A stretch of DNA of 64,000 nt from Paenibacillus_E sp964253085 (GCF_964253085.1 NZ_CAXUQH020000001.1:7874001-7938000), one strand, 5' to 3'. Counted from the stretch's first letter, positions 1 through 8,482 are shown. A program made the numbers and translations. Notes: generated by a model not told the origin, from the sequence alone.

Positions 1-40
1 CAACACCACCCCGTCCACATGGATGGGGTGGTGTTGTGTT
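1..40 (+). terminator. Rho-independent terminator-like hairpin
   Basis: Positions 1-12 and 25-36 are perfectly complementary (CAACACCACCCC / GGGGTGGTGTTG). The stem continues inward through 13-16/21-24 with one G.T pair to a 4-base loop (ACAT). A moderately T-rich stretch follows. It probably ends a gene lying to the left of the window; that gene is not visible. Confidence 0.7.
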
Positions 41-88
41 ATTTAGGATCTTCACTTCTCAGCAAACATCCGCTTTCCTCCCCCCCAA

Positions 89-243
89 CAATTACTTCAT
101 ATCACCAACTCCAACACTATCTACAGCAATTACTTCATTTCTCTAACGCCAACACCATATCTCCGGCATTTACTTCATTTCTCTAACACCAACACCAGCT
201 CCAACAGTTACTTCATCCCACCCACACTAACACCATCTCCAGC
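89..243. repeat. Four degenerate tandem repeats of 38-40 bp
   Basis: Units begin at 89, 127, 167 and 205, each opening with CA(A/T/G)TTACTTCAT followed by an A/C-rich stretch such as CTAACACCAACACC. Spacings are 38, 40 and 38 bp. The + strand is very poor in G. No reading frame or RNA fold explains it. It directly precedes palindrome quartet A. Confidence 0.7.
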
Positions 244-263
244 TAGCCAGTCCCCCCACTTAA

Positions 264-451
264 ATAACTGGATTTCCTCCATCTATTCTGAGCTTTTCCG
301 CCTCTTTTGTAGGAATAAATGGAAAACATACAGCTAATATCACACATACCTGCCCGAAAAACCCAAAATTCGAGAAATTAGCTGGATCTTTTCCATCTAA
401 CCTCGCAGTTCTGTGATATCGTCCCAAAATACATGGGCTTTTTCCATGTAT
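264..451. repeat. Palindrome quartet A (four 23-bp 9-5-9 palindromes)
   Basis: Imperfect palindromes lie at 264-286, 315-337, 378-400 and 429-451, with start spacings of 51, 63 and 51 bp. Example halves: TTAGCTGGA / TCCATCTAA at 378-400. The last one is an almost perfect hairpin (ATACATGG... CCATGTAT). The element lies between the terminator at the window edge and the promoter of the FhuF-like gene. The same architecture recurs at three other places in the window. Confidence 0.8.
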
Positions 452-487
452 TTTTAGGACCACCTTCCTTTTTTGGAAGAAACCAAA

Positions 488-517
488 TTGACACTCTCGT
501 CGCGCATCTCGTATGAT
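488..517 (+). promoter_or_regulatory. Sigma-A type promoter of the FhuF-like gene
   Basis: A perfect -35 TTGACA (488-493) is separated by 18 bp from -10 TATGAT (512-517). Transcription would start near 524, just upstream of the Fur box. The first possible ATG of the downstream frame (513) lies inside this -10 box, which excludes it as the start codon. Confidence 0.75.
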
Positions 518-531
518 CAAAGGAATTATTA

Positions 532-546
532 TGATAACGATAATCA
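532..546 (+). promoter_or_regulatory. Fur box (7-1-7 type)
   Basis: TGATAACGATAATCA matches the Bacillus Fur core TGATAAT-N-ATTATCA at 12 of 14 defined positions. It lies just after the predicted transcription start and before the ribosome site, so bound Fur would block transcription when iron is plentiful. Confidence 0.8.
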
Positions 547-572
547 TTCTTATACATTGGAGCGTGCTGACG

Positions 573-1391
573 ATGCCCATCGAAACAAACGTCGATTTTT
601 CGCTAGTTGAAATGTACTTTCATATTTCACCTAAAGGAATGGAAGAACCCCTCCTGCACATTCCTGCACGGCAGCTCCTAGATGGACCCGTGATGCTGGA
701 TGTCCTGCAACAAGGGCAAACGTTGCTCCGCGGCAAAGGGTTGGACATCTCTGCTTCGTACTTGGGACTCACGCTTTTTAATCTGGTGGCTACGATTCAC
801 TTGTTTCTTGCTCAGTACAATCAATGGTTGGATTTGGAGTTAGATCATCTCGCGCTTGAAGTTGAGAATCATGGCGACCATGCGCACGTCGGATATAAGA
901 TTGTCAACGTACAATGGAAGGAAGTTCCGACAGAAGATCGCGACCTATTCATTGAGTTGGAGATGCGTAAGTTGTTCTCAACCCTCATCGGTCCTGTCAT
1001 CACGGTCATCGCAGAGCAAGCGAAAGTGAATCAGGCTATGATCTGGAATCAATTTGCTGCGCGCATGACATTCGTACGTGACTATGTTTTGGAAAATGAC
1101 CCGCGTCCCCACGTCCGCGAACAGTTCTCTGCTGATTATGAGGTGTTAACGAAACAGTTGACGGCAGATGTTTTTGGTCGCAAGGTACATCCGTTCGTCC
1201 ATGAGCCGAAGTACATAGATAGCCCTTATCAAGAAGGCAAAAAAATTCTGATGCGCTCCTCCTGTTGCATGTACTACCGCCGTGAAGAAGGAACAAAATG
1301 CTTCAATTGCCCGATCCTCAAAGAGTCGCAGCGTGAGGAAATGTTCATTGAGATCAAAAGCAAGCAGGCCAGATCAGCTACGGCTGGATAA
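573..1391 (+). CDS. FhuF-like siderophore-iron reductase, Fur-regulated
   Basis: The 272-residue protein ends in C231-C232-x10-C243-x2-C246, the spacing that binds the unusual 2Fe-2S cluster of the FhuF family, which reduces ferric siderophores in the cytosol. The N-terminal two thirds match no motif I can name, as is usual for this family. I chose ATG 573 because GGAG lies at 559-562 and because the upstream in-frame ATG at 513 falls inside the promoter. No siderophore transporter is adjacent, so the substrate is unknown. A perfect terminator follows at 1407-1438. Iron control is supported by the Fur box at 532-546. Confidence 0.8.
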   Translation: MPIETNVDFSLVEMYFHISPKGMEEPLLHIPARQLLDGPVMLDVLQQGQTLLRGKGLDISASYLGLTLFNLVATIHLFLAQYNQWLDLELDHLALEVENHGDHAHVGYKIVNVQWKEVPTEDRDLFIELEMRKLFSTLIGPVITVIAEQAKVNQAMIWNQFAARMTFVRDYVLENDPRPHVREQFSADYEVLTKQLTADVFGRKVHPFVHEPKYIDSPYQEGKKILMRSSCCMYYRREEGTKCFNCPILKESQREEMFIEIKSKQARSATAG

Positions 1392-1406
1392 GAGGACCTT
1401 ATACTC

Positions 1407-1438
1407 AAAGCCCCTGAGGAATTTTCCTCAGGGGCTTT
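1407..1438. terminator. Bidirectional terminator
   Basis: Perfect 14-bp stem AAAGCCCCTGAGGA / TCCTCAGGGGCTTT with loop ATTT. It ends the FhuF-like gene on the + strand. Confidence 0.85.
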
Positions 1439-1512
1439 AGCTTGTTTAGCAAGTTGGAAGGACGTTCGGTTGGGTTGGGGGTGATACTGGTGAGGCGGAC
1501 GGCGCTGTTCAA

Positions 1513-1540
1513 AAAAAGCAGCGGATTCCCGCTGCTTTTT
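1513..1540 (-). terminator. Terminator of the HtrA-like gene
   Basis: Perfect 12-bp stem AAAAAGCAGCGG / CCGCTGCTTTTT with loop ATTC. It lies 17 bp beyond the stop codon of the minus-strand protease gene and gives a T-run on that strand. Confidence 0.85.
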
Positions 1541-1556
1541 CATCACCCTTGAAAGC

Positions 1557-4082
1557 CTACTTCCCGCCTGCTCCGTTCACAAAGGTGAACGAAGTAAACG
1601 CCTTGTTCAGCCGCGCGACATTCGCATCGGTGCTGACCGCAGCATCAATACGAAGCGTCACCATATATGTGACTTGTTTGCGATTAAATACATATACCGT
1701 TTCGGCATACGGAATGTGCGCTTTCGAATAGCTCACCGTGTACTTCTTCGCCTTAACATCACCGAAAAGCGTAACGTCTTCTGACGAGTACGTGTAGTCA
1801 CTATCATTAGTGTGACTTTCCTTGTGCTCCTCTTCGGCATCCTTTAAGACCTCGGTGTAGGCCTTCTTGCTGTCTGCCTCTACACGCAAGTAACCACCTG
1901 TAAAGGTAAAGGACTTCGTCGCCTGATCGTTACCATCGTAGGAGCGATTCGTTGTCCAATTTTCCGGGATACGCACGGTATAGTTGAACTTCTCGTTCTT
2001 GTACAGCGATGTACGATCCGGATCGGCAAGCTCATCTAAATCCTGTATGAAGCCAAGCTCCCCATCCATCGTTTCTTTATCCACGGAGATTGACGCCACC
2101 ACGTTATCCCAGATCTTCTCCAGCTCAGCACCTTGATCATCTTGCGGATAGGTCATTTGCACTTCATATTTGTACTTGTCTTTGATGAAGAATAGGGAAC
2201 TTCCTGCAAACCACTCGTCTCCTAAGGAACTCGCAAAATCTACCTGCCATGCTGGCACACCGTCTACGGTCACCTCTACTGGCTTGTCTACACGACGATA
2301 ATCCGCCCTGTATTGGGCTTCAAACTCATCAATCTCCCGGCCAACCCAATCCGACAGGGTATCGCCTGAAGACGCCGAGGTTACATAAACATGGAGCGTT
2401 TGCGAATAGTCCTCATTGTAAAAGGAATTGCTTCCACGATGATCCTGCTCCCAATCCGCAGGCAAATCAATCGATAACCCATACTCACTCGTGTATGTCA
2501 CATCATCGGAATTAAACACGGAAATATCCTTCAGAGAGTTATCCGCCGTATTAAAAGCAAGCTTAAAGCTATCTAACAGATCATTATAGCTGTTTTGTTT
2601 GGAACGATTCGTGTATTGTTCCTTGGTTACATAGAGCTTCACCGTATACAAACGACCACCGTGCAGGTAGCCTCGCGTCTGGATATAGCCATCTTCACCT
2701 GATCGGCTCACGATTTTGGCATAGGGGCTTTCTGCCCGCTTCACATATTGACGCTCAAGAATCGTTGCGCTATCCCCATAACCCGAATATTCACTGCTAT
2801 CCTCACCTGCGATTTTGTTCAAAAGAGCTGCTGATGACAGCTCATCACTTTGGTCGCTATCTACATGAATAGAAAGCGCGAATTCGCCCTTCGCATCAAC
2901 GAAACTTACCGAATCACCGTCGTCTGATTGTTGTCTTTTGACAAGACCCGCCGGGTACTTCATGGACCAGCTGAAATGGCTGTCGCCAATCTTCGTTTTG
3001 CCGCTGTCCGCGTCCAAGGAACTCCCGTCATCAGTATCCTCCGTTAACGTCGCTTCTGCACTACGGTGCTCGCCTAGCTTCACAGTTTTGGTCAGCGTCG
3101 CGCCTCCCGATTGGAGCTTAATATCCACGGATTGGCCTGGCAAATACTTTTTAATCGCCTCGTTGTAATCCACGAGTGTTTTGACCGAGTTAGGGCCAAC
3201 AGAGACTAAAATTTCATCTTGTTCAATTCCCGCCTCTGCCGCCGGTGAATCCGCGTCCACGTAGGTCACTCGGAGCCCCGTCGAGCTCGGCAAACCAACA
3301 ACGGCTTCCCAGCTCTCTTCTAATTCCAGCCCTGTATAAGCGCGCTTCACTTTGCCATACTGTTCAAAATGCTTCAAAACATATTTCACCGTATCTACAG
3401 GAATAGCGAATCCGAGATTTTCCACGCCAATATCAGCGTATTTCATCGTATTAATCCCAATGACTTCGCCTTTCATATTGATCAAAGCGCCCCCACTGTT
3501 GCCTGGGTTAATAGCTGCATCTGTTTGAATCAGTTGATACTGCGAGCTCACCGAGCGATCTAGACCACTGACAATACCGACTGTTACCGAGTTGCGTAAA
3601 GCGAACGAAATTGGCGTACCAATCGCAGCTACCGTTTCACCAACTTTGATGTCCGAGGAGGATGCGAAGGTGGCCGGTTGGAGGCCTGAGGCATCGATTT
3701 TGACAAGTGCCAGATCGCTCTCCTCATCAATATTCGAAGCATGCCCGCGATAGGTTGTCCCCTCGGAGGTCACAACGACGATATTTTTCATATTTTTCAC
3801 CACATGAGCATTCGTAACAATCACACCGTTAGAGGCCACAATGACACCCGTCCCGTGTGCAAGGTTAAAACGATTTTTCTCTAATGACTTGTCCATCTCC
3901 GAGGATGGTTTTCCTATAATGGCGACAACGGAAGGCGAGGCTTTCTCGATAACCTGCGGAATCTCTGCGTTAATTTCAGCGGCATAAACATGCGAAGTCA
4001 TCGGCTGTGCAAACGTCACAAGTACGAAAGCTGCGACCAGCGAAATGCTCCCTTTTTTCATCCAAATTTTCCAATTCCCCAT
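1557..4082 (-). CDS. HtrA/DegP-like serine protease with three C-terminal modules
   Basis: 841 residues. A signal peptide runs to about A34 (HVYA|AEI). The trypsin-like domain (about 40-240) has the full triad: H93 in NAHVV, D123 in ESDLALVKI and S196 in NPGNSGGAL. One PDZ domain spans about 250-337. The remaining 470 residues are unusual for HtrA. I read three related modules (about 366-510, 528-667, 693-835), each opening with an aromatic/basic beta segment like F-x-Y-x-V-x-I-P-x-x-W and closing with a helix before SFxxF or SISV, resembling a PsbP-type fold. The start has AGAGAGG nine bases upstream. The protein is likely exported and acts in envelope quality control. The module function is inference only. 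Confidence 0.85.
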   Translation of the reverse strand: MGNWKIWMKKGSISLVAAFVLVTFAQPMTSHVYAAEINAEIPQVIEKASPSVVAIIGKPSSEMDKSLEKNRFNLAHGTGVIVASNGVIVTNAHVVKNMKNIVVVTSEGTTYRGHASNIDEESDLALVKIDASGLQPATFASSSDIKVGETVAAIGTPISFALRNSVTVGIVSGLDRSVSSQYQLIQTDAAINPGNSGGALINMKGEVIGINTMKYADIGVENLGFAIPVDTVKYVLKHFEQYGKVKRAYTGLELEESWEAVVGLPSSTGLRVTYVDADSPAAEAGIEQDEILVSVGPNSVKTLVDYNEAIKKYLPGQSVDIKLQSGGATLTKTVKLGEHRSAEATLTEDTDDGSSLDADSGKTKIGDSHFSWSMKYPAGLVKRQQSDDGDSVSFVDAKGEFALSIHVDSDQSDELSSAALLNKIAGEDSSEYSGYGDSATILERQYVKRAESPYAKIVSRSGEDGYIQTRGYLHGGRLYTVKLYVTKEQYTNRSKQNSYNDLLDSFKLAFNTADNSLKDISVFNSDDVTYTSEYGLSIDLPADWEQDHRGSNSFYNEDYSQTLHVYVTSASSGDTLSDWVGREIDEFEAQYRADYRRVDKPVEVTVDGVPAWQVDFASSLGDEWFAGSSLFFIKDKYKYEVQMTYPQDDQGAELEKIWDNVVASISVDKETMDGELGFIQDLDELADPDRTSLYKNEKFNYTVRIPENWTTNRSYDGNDQATKSFTFTGGYLRVEADSKKAYTEVLKDAEEEHKESHTNDSDYTYSSEDVTLFGDVKAKKYTVSYSKAHIPYAETVYVFNRKQVTYMVTLRIDAAVSTDANVARLNKAFTSFTFVNGAGGK

Positions 4083-4177
4083 TATGTCGTTCCTCTCTTA
4101 ACAAAAGTTGGCAATAGCTAGAATCTAGCACAATTCTGGTAGAGAGACAATATAAATATTTCCACAAAAAGGTAACT

Positions 4178-4987
4178 TTATCGACATTCTGCAATGCGTT
4201 CGGGATGCGTGTACACGGTTAAATGGTCCTTCCGAATGAAGCCAACCACTGTAATGCCAAGATCCTGAGCGAGTCGGAGAGCTAGATCGGTTGGTGCTGA
4301 TTTCGACAAAAGGAGGCCGACGCCGATTTTCGATGTCTTTAAAACAACCTCGGAAGAGACTCTTCCGCTGAAAGCGAGGACCTTATTCCGAACCGAAATC
4401 CGCTCCCGAAGGATATGTCCGTATATTTTATCAAGCGCGTTATGTCTGCCGATATCTGCTCGTGTAACCAGGAGATCACTGAGCGTGCACAAAGCTGCGT
4501 TATGCAATCCACCCGTAAGTCGAAACTCCGCAGATTGCTCCTGCAGTTCGTTCATCAGATGAAAGCATTGCGGAATGGTCAGACGGAGCTTCGTTGTCAC
4601 CGTTTTGGCTGTGCGCATATCATTGTGAAAATAAAATTGACGGCTTTTCCCGCAGCAGGACCCGATGAATCGCTTGGACACCATCTGACGGCTCAGCTGA
4701 TGAAGATGGCGCAGCTTCACATGGGCGAAGCCGCGATCCTCCTCGAGGGATAGAGATTCAATCTGATCTACAAAACGGATCATCCCTTCGGAAGCCAGAA
4801 AACCCGTGACCAAATCCACCGTGTCGCTTGGTGTATAGACGAGTGTGGCAAACTCTTCACCATCGAGTAGAATCGTCAGAGGCGCTTCGATGGCAATCGT
4901 ATCCTCCGCAGGAAGCACCTCCGAGCCGTTATAGCGGTGAATCGACCAAGTTGTGGTCGCAGGCGATGGAAACTCTACATCATCCAC
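4178..4987 (-). CDS. fdhD: Formate dehydrogenase accessory sulfurtransferase FdhD
   Basis: 269 residues of the FdhD family, which passes sulfur from a cysteine desulfurase to the molybdenum cofactor of formate dehydrogenases. The conserved Cys motif is present as GSCCGKSRQ (C111, C112), where the E. coli protein has a CxxC. TGGLHNAALC and RADIGRHNALDK are also typical of the family. It begins three bases after the stop of the oxidoreductase gene upstream and is surely cotranscribed with it. This supports the upstream gene being a formate-dehydrogenase-type molybdoenzyme. Confidence 0.92.
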   Translation of the reverse strand: MDDVEFPSPATTTWSIHRYNGSEVLPAEDTIAIEAPLTILLDGEEFATLVYTPSDTVDLVTGFLASEGMIRFVDQIESLSLEEDRGFAHVKLRHLHQLSRQMVSKRFIGSCCGKSRQFYFHNDMRTAKTVTTKLRLTIPQCFHLMNELQEQSAEFRLTGGLHNAALCTLSDLLVTRADIGRHNALDKIYGHILRERISVRNKVLAFSGRVSSEVVLKTSKIGVGLLLSKSAPTDLALRLAQDLGITVVGFIRKDHLTVYTHPERIAECR

Positions 4988-4990
4988 GGC

Positions 4991-7414
4991 TCATCCCTCC
5001 ATTTCGGTTTCCAGCTCTAAAATGCGCTTCTCTACATAACGCGTATCTTTGTGGGCGTGATATGTTTCTGCCTTTTCAACGATGACAGCCGTGTTATACT
5101 CTGGAATGCCGGCAAACGGCTCATACACCCCTTTGGGGATTAGGCTGTTGCCCTCGGGCCAGTGTACTTCGATGTTGCCCTGCTTAACATCTGCCTGCTT
5201 CACTCTGCCATGCATGCTGCCGAAACCATTGTAGACCACGATTGCTTCCCCTTCGTTTAAGGCGAGTCCCTTCGCATCTTCTTTATGAATGAGCACGTCA
5301 TAGCGCTCCGCTTCATTGAACGGATCGACGTCACTGTAGATCATCGAATTGAACTGCTTGCCGCGGCGCGTCGTCACCGCGAAGTGCCCCTCCGGCTTCC
5401 GCAGCTCCGGAAGCTCGATCGGCAGCAGCCGGCCGCGGCCATCCGGCGTCGGACAGACGCCGTCTTCGCACAGCCACGCGCCGCCTGACTGAAACACATC
5501 CCCGCGCTCCCGCAGGTGCTGGATGCCGTCGTAGCTCGGCGCGGCCTGCGCGATCTCCGCGCGGATCGCTTCCGCGGAGCCGCAGCCAAGCAGCGCTGCG
5601 GCTTCGGGTTTCACCCGGCGGGCGAGATCGACGTAAATGTCCCACTCCGCACGGGCTTCTCCGATGCGGGGACCGGCGATCTCGGGCGAGAAGTACACCA
5701 TCCGCTCCGTCGAGGTGGATGTGCCTCCCCCAGGCTGCTCATAGCGCGTCATCGCGGGCAGCACCACTACGGCCTCCCGCGCGTCGAGCAGCGTGGAGGT
5801 GTTGAGGATGATGTCCTGGTGGACACGGACATCCACTGATTCTAGCGCTGTGCGGACGAATTCCGGGTCCGGCATCGTCTCGAGGAAGTTGCCTCCGGAT
5901 GTGTAAAACAACCGGAGCTTCCGCTCCTGCTCCTCAGGCAAGAGCGTATTCTCGAGGGTGACACCGACGATGTCACCCTGCCAGCTCGGCAGCTCGAAGC
6001 CCCAGAGCTGCTCGATGCGTTTGCGGTCGGCGGCGCTGCTGATCTCGCCGCCCGGCAAGGAGAAGGGATCGGCGCCCATCTCGCCGGAGCCCTGCACACC
6101 GCTGTGGCCGCGGATGGGCATCAGCCCGCAGTGCTCGCGGCCGAGAAAACCCCGCAGGAGGGCGAGATTCGCCACCTGCGAGATGTTGTCCGTGCCGAAG
6201 CGGTGCTGTGTGAGCCCCATGCTCCACACGAATACCGCGCTAGCGGCACGCGCTAGGATTGCTGCGAGCTCGCTGATGCGCTCGCGGGTGAGACCGGACG
6301 ACTGCGTGAGCGTCGTCCAATCCTGCTGCGCCACGTGGGCGCGCAGCTCCTCTATGCCGTTCGTGTGCGCAGCCACGAACGCATGGTCAACAGCGGAGCC
6401 GGGCTCGCGCGCCTCCATCTCGAACCACACCTTCATGATGCCATTCATGAAGGCAATATCTCCGCCGATGTTCACTTGGTACACATCGTCGGCCAGCTTG
6501 GTGCCGAATAACGCAGATTCGGCAATCGAAGGAATCCAGTACTGCTCCATCGACGGCTCGTAGTACGGGTTAATGACAATGATCTTCGTCCCTTTACGTT
6601 TGGCCGCATACATATACTTTGTCGAGACCGGTTGATTGTTCGCGGCCACGCTCCCCCAGAACACAAGGACGTCCGTGCCGATCCAGTCCTTGTAATTGCA
6701 CGTCGATGCGCCCACGCCTACGGAGCGCTTCAGTGCCGTCTTCGACGGTGAGTGGCAGATGCGCGAAGCGTTGTCGATGTTGTTCGTGCCGAGCAATCTC
6801 GCTACCTTCGCTGCCACATAGTACGACTCGTTCGTAATCCCTCTCGCCGTTAAGTAGAACGCCATCTGCTTCGGGTTCAACCCGCGCATCTTCGACGCAA
6901 TCGTCTCCAGTGCTTCGTCCCAGGTAGCGCGGCTGAAACGTCGCTCACCTTTCCTACGGATAAGCGGATACGGAATACGCCCGAGCTGGCGAAGCTCGGT
7001 GGAGCTCAAGCGGCTGAGCTCGTCGATGTCCGCATGGAGCAGCTCCTCTCGGATGGCAGGCATCGTATTCAGCCGCAGGACGTTCAGCCGGGTCGTGCAG
7101 ATATGCGGCCCTGCCAGCGTCTGATCGTAAAGCCCTGACACACCTAGCGCGCAGCCGTCGCACACTCCTTGTGTCAGAATCCTCACCGCATAGGGCAGAT
7201 TATCTCGATTTTGCCACGCAATTTTAGCCGTCTCTCGAATATGCTTCGGCTTAACTTTACCGAGACCGAACGGTATCTTACTGACCCATAGTTTAGGATC
7301 TGGCTTAGCAGGCAGCTTGATCGGCCCTGTGTGCTTCGTTTTCCCCAAATTGAACGCCTCCCATTGCGTGTATGTATTTAATTGGTTTATATTTGTTTGT
7401 CTTGTTTGTTCCAC
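4991..7414 (-). CDS. FdhF/YdeP-type molybdopterin oxidoreductase
   Basis: 807 residues of the DMSO-reductase/formate-dehydrogenase superfamily, YdeP branch. N-terminal cysteines C85, C88 and C106 (CDGC...C) would serve an Fe-S cluster, but a fourth close cysteine is not obvious. RICHSPS places C220-H221 where E. coli FdhF has selenocysteine-His, so this is a Cys enzyme. The C-terminal molybdopterin-binding domain is present (about 680-790). Electron acceptor and substrate are not evident. The centre of the gene (about 5350-6450) is much richer in G+C than its ends, producing many false overlapping frames. It heads an operon with fdhD. An inverted repeat at 7455-7488 lies in its promoter region. 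Confidence 0.88.
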   Translation of the reverse strand: MEQTRQTNINQLNTYTQWEAFNLGKTKHTGPIKLPAKPDPKLWVSKIPFGLGKVKPKHIRETAKIAWQNRDNLPYAVRILTQGVCDGCALGVSGLYDQTLAGPHICTTRLNVLRLNTMPAIREELLHADIDELSRLSSTELRQLGRIPYPLIRRKGERRFSRATWDEALETIASKMRGLNPKQMAFYLTARGITNESYYVAAKVARLLGTNNIDNASRICHSPSKTALKRSVGVGASTCNYKDWIGTDVLVFWGSVAANNQPVSTKYMYAAKRKGTKIIVINPYYEPSMEQYWIPSIAESALFGTKLADDVYQVNIGGDIAFMNGIMKVWFEMEAREPGSAVDHAFVAAHTNGIEELRAHVAQQDWTTLTQSSGLTRERISELAAILARAASAVFVWSMGLTQHRFGTDNISQVANLALLRGFLGREHCGLMPIRGHSGVQGSGEMGADPFSLPGGEISSAADRKRIEQLWGFELPSWQGDIVGVTLENTLLPEEQERKLRLFYTSGGNFLETMPDPEFVRTALESVDVRVHQDIILNTSTLLDAREAVVVLPAMTRYEQPGGGTSTSTERMVYFSPEIAGPRIGEARAEWDIYVDLARRVKPEAAALLGCGSAEAIRAEIAQAAPSYDGIQHLRERGDVFQSGGAWLCEDGVCPTPDGRGRLLPIELPELRKPEGHFAVTTRRGKQFNSMIYSDVDPFNEAERYDVLIHKEDAKGLALNEGEAIVVYNGFGSMHGRVKQADVKQGNIEVHWPEGNSLIPKGVYEPFAGIPEYNTAVIVEKAETYHAHKDTRYVEKRILELETEMEG

Positions 7415-7454
7415 CCATATCTCCCCAATCGCACCACCCGTCCCCCCAAATAAA

Positions 7455-7488
7455 TGCGAATGTGCAACCTTTTATTCTCTCATTCGCA
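7455..7488. promoter_or_regulatory. Inverted repeat upstream of the oxidoreductase gene
   Basis: TGCGAATG (7455-7462) and CATTCGCA (7481-7488) are perfect inverted repeats 18 bp apart, about 40-75 bp before the start codon at 7414. The place fits an operator. The cognate regulator is unknown. The rest of the 7415-7744 gap holds only this and the hairpin at 7610-7674. Confidence 0.4.
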
Positions 7489-7604
7489 TGTTTGTGAGAA
7501 ATGCGTGCGATTCTGCAACTATTTCTGCCATATCCGACGTTTGCAGCGTATTTCTCGCCAAAAGGTTGCCTATTCACAACAATTCCTACTCAGCTCCTTA
7601 GAAG

Positions 7605-7674
7605 CAAAAAACCACCGCAAAACAACCCCAAGCCCCTCTTTACGAGAAGAGTCTCGAGTTGTTTCACAGTGGTT
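7605..7674 (-). terminator. Terminator/attenuator between the DUF2294 and oxidoreductase genes
   Basis: AACCAC and CAAAACAAC (7610-7626) pair with GTTGTTT and GTGGTT (7658-7674). Inside lies a smaller CTCTT/AAGAG stem. On the minus strand the stem is followed by TTTTTT, as in a rho-independent terminator. It separates the DUF2294 gene from the fdhF-like gene, so the two are at most partly cotranscribed. Confidence 0.6.
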
Positions 7675-7744
7675 AGTCTCCGGCAGGTTCGCTACCAAGT
7701 GCCAAGCACCTTACTTATGTATATGTAGATGTACGAGCGGTTAG

Positions 7745-8113
7745 TTATCCGTGTCTTGTACCGAACTTCTTTTCCAAATCCTCATCAAAGACGAATACCG
7801 ACATCCCCACATCCTGAGCAATATCGATATCAACGAACAGCTGAATGAACTTCGCGCCGAGCAGCGCTTCCATCTCTACAGGGGGATGATCCTTATAGAT
7901 TTCTTTGACCATTTCTGTGCGTGCCGTGCGGAGCATTTGCCTGCCATCGCCGGTCTTCGCCATAAACTTTTCTACTGGAGAAAGGTTTCCTGCCATTTCG
8001 CAGATCGCCCAGCTTTTGCAGAAGGTCGTCGTCACGCGTTCTGGCCCTTTGCCCATATGCTTCTTACGATAAGCTTTTACCAGGTTACTGAATTCGGCCT
8101 CCATGCGATTCAT
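7745..8113 (-). CDS. DUF2294 family protein
   Basis: 122 residues with the family hallmarks RKKHMGKGPERV, LSPVEKFMAKTGDGRQM and a helical C-terminus. No catalytic residues are known to me. From memory, DUF2294 proteins occur beside formate dehydrogenase or NADH dehydrogenase genes in Bacillus, which fits the oxidoreductase downstream, but no biochemical role is established. No signal peptide or membrane segment is seen. A terminator-like hairpin follows the gene. Confidence 0.8.
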   Translation of the reverse strand: MNRMEAEFSNLVKAYRKKHMGKGPERVTTTFCKSWAICEMAGNLSPVEKFMAKTGDGRQMLRTARTEMVKEIYKDHPPVEMEALLGAKFIQLFVDIDIAQDVGMSVFVFDEDLEKKFGTRHG

Positions 8114-8245
8114 TGGTCAGCCACCTTTTACATGATCTGTCCCCATCATAGCAAGAAAGCGTTTGCCTGACAACCTTCCTCACAAGCTCCACTACTGGTC
8201 ACCTGTGACGCTTTTGACACGCTCCTGCCACGCCACGTCCTCATA

Positions 8246-8374
8246 CGGAACGGCGTCCCTCTATTTCAGCAATAACAGCCCTTCGGGCTAAGTTGCGGAA
8301 CGTGGAGGCGCTAATTCCGCATCTCCTACAAATTCATCATTTTATCGCAATAGCGGAACCTCGTTCTGTTAGCT
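8246..8374. repeat. GGAAC-box intergenic repeat-like sequence (single copy here)
   Basis: Three GGAAC boxes recur: 8247-8251, TGCGGAA...TTCCGCA (8294-8321, a perfect 7-bp inverted repeat) and AGCGGAACCTCGTTCTG (8352-8368). A perfect AGCCC-TTC-GGGCT hairpin (8277-8289) lies between. I recall similar sequences between genes in Paenibacillus but cannot check. Only one copy lies in this window. Confidence 0.4.
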
Positions 8375-8482
8375 CTATTCATCATCTTCCCACTTACGAG
8401 AGTAAGCCTTCTTCGTTATCCAAATCGTTAGCCCAATCACGATGATAATCGCGATCACACTTCCAATAACTGCACCAACCAC
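8375..8482 (-). CDS. Small single-pass membrane protein (35 aa)
   Basis: A GTG start at 8482 is preceded at 10 bases by AAAAGGGG, and a stop codon lies directly upstream in frame. The predicted protein is MVGAVIGSVIAIIIVIGL followed by a short positively charged segment (TKKAYSRKW) and an acidic tail (EDDE). This is one membrane helix with a cytoplasmic basic anchor, the layout of many small Bacillales membrane proteins. I do not recognise the family. It lies between the DUF72 and DUF2294 genes on the same strand. Confidence 0.6.
   Translation of the reverse strand: MVGAVIGSVIAIIIVIGLTIWITKKAYSRKWEDDE

Noticed and set aside
89..243. A short CRISPR-like array
   Set aside because: Units are degenerate throughout, with no constant repeat separated by unique spacers, and no cas gene is near.
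5331..6837. Several long frames on both strands inside the oxidoreductase gene
   Set aside because: They are shadows caused by high G+C at third codon positions. Their residue content is Arg/Ala/Pro-rich without motifs, while the minus-strand frame has clear domain motifs.
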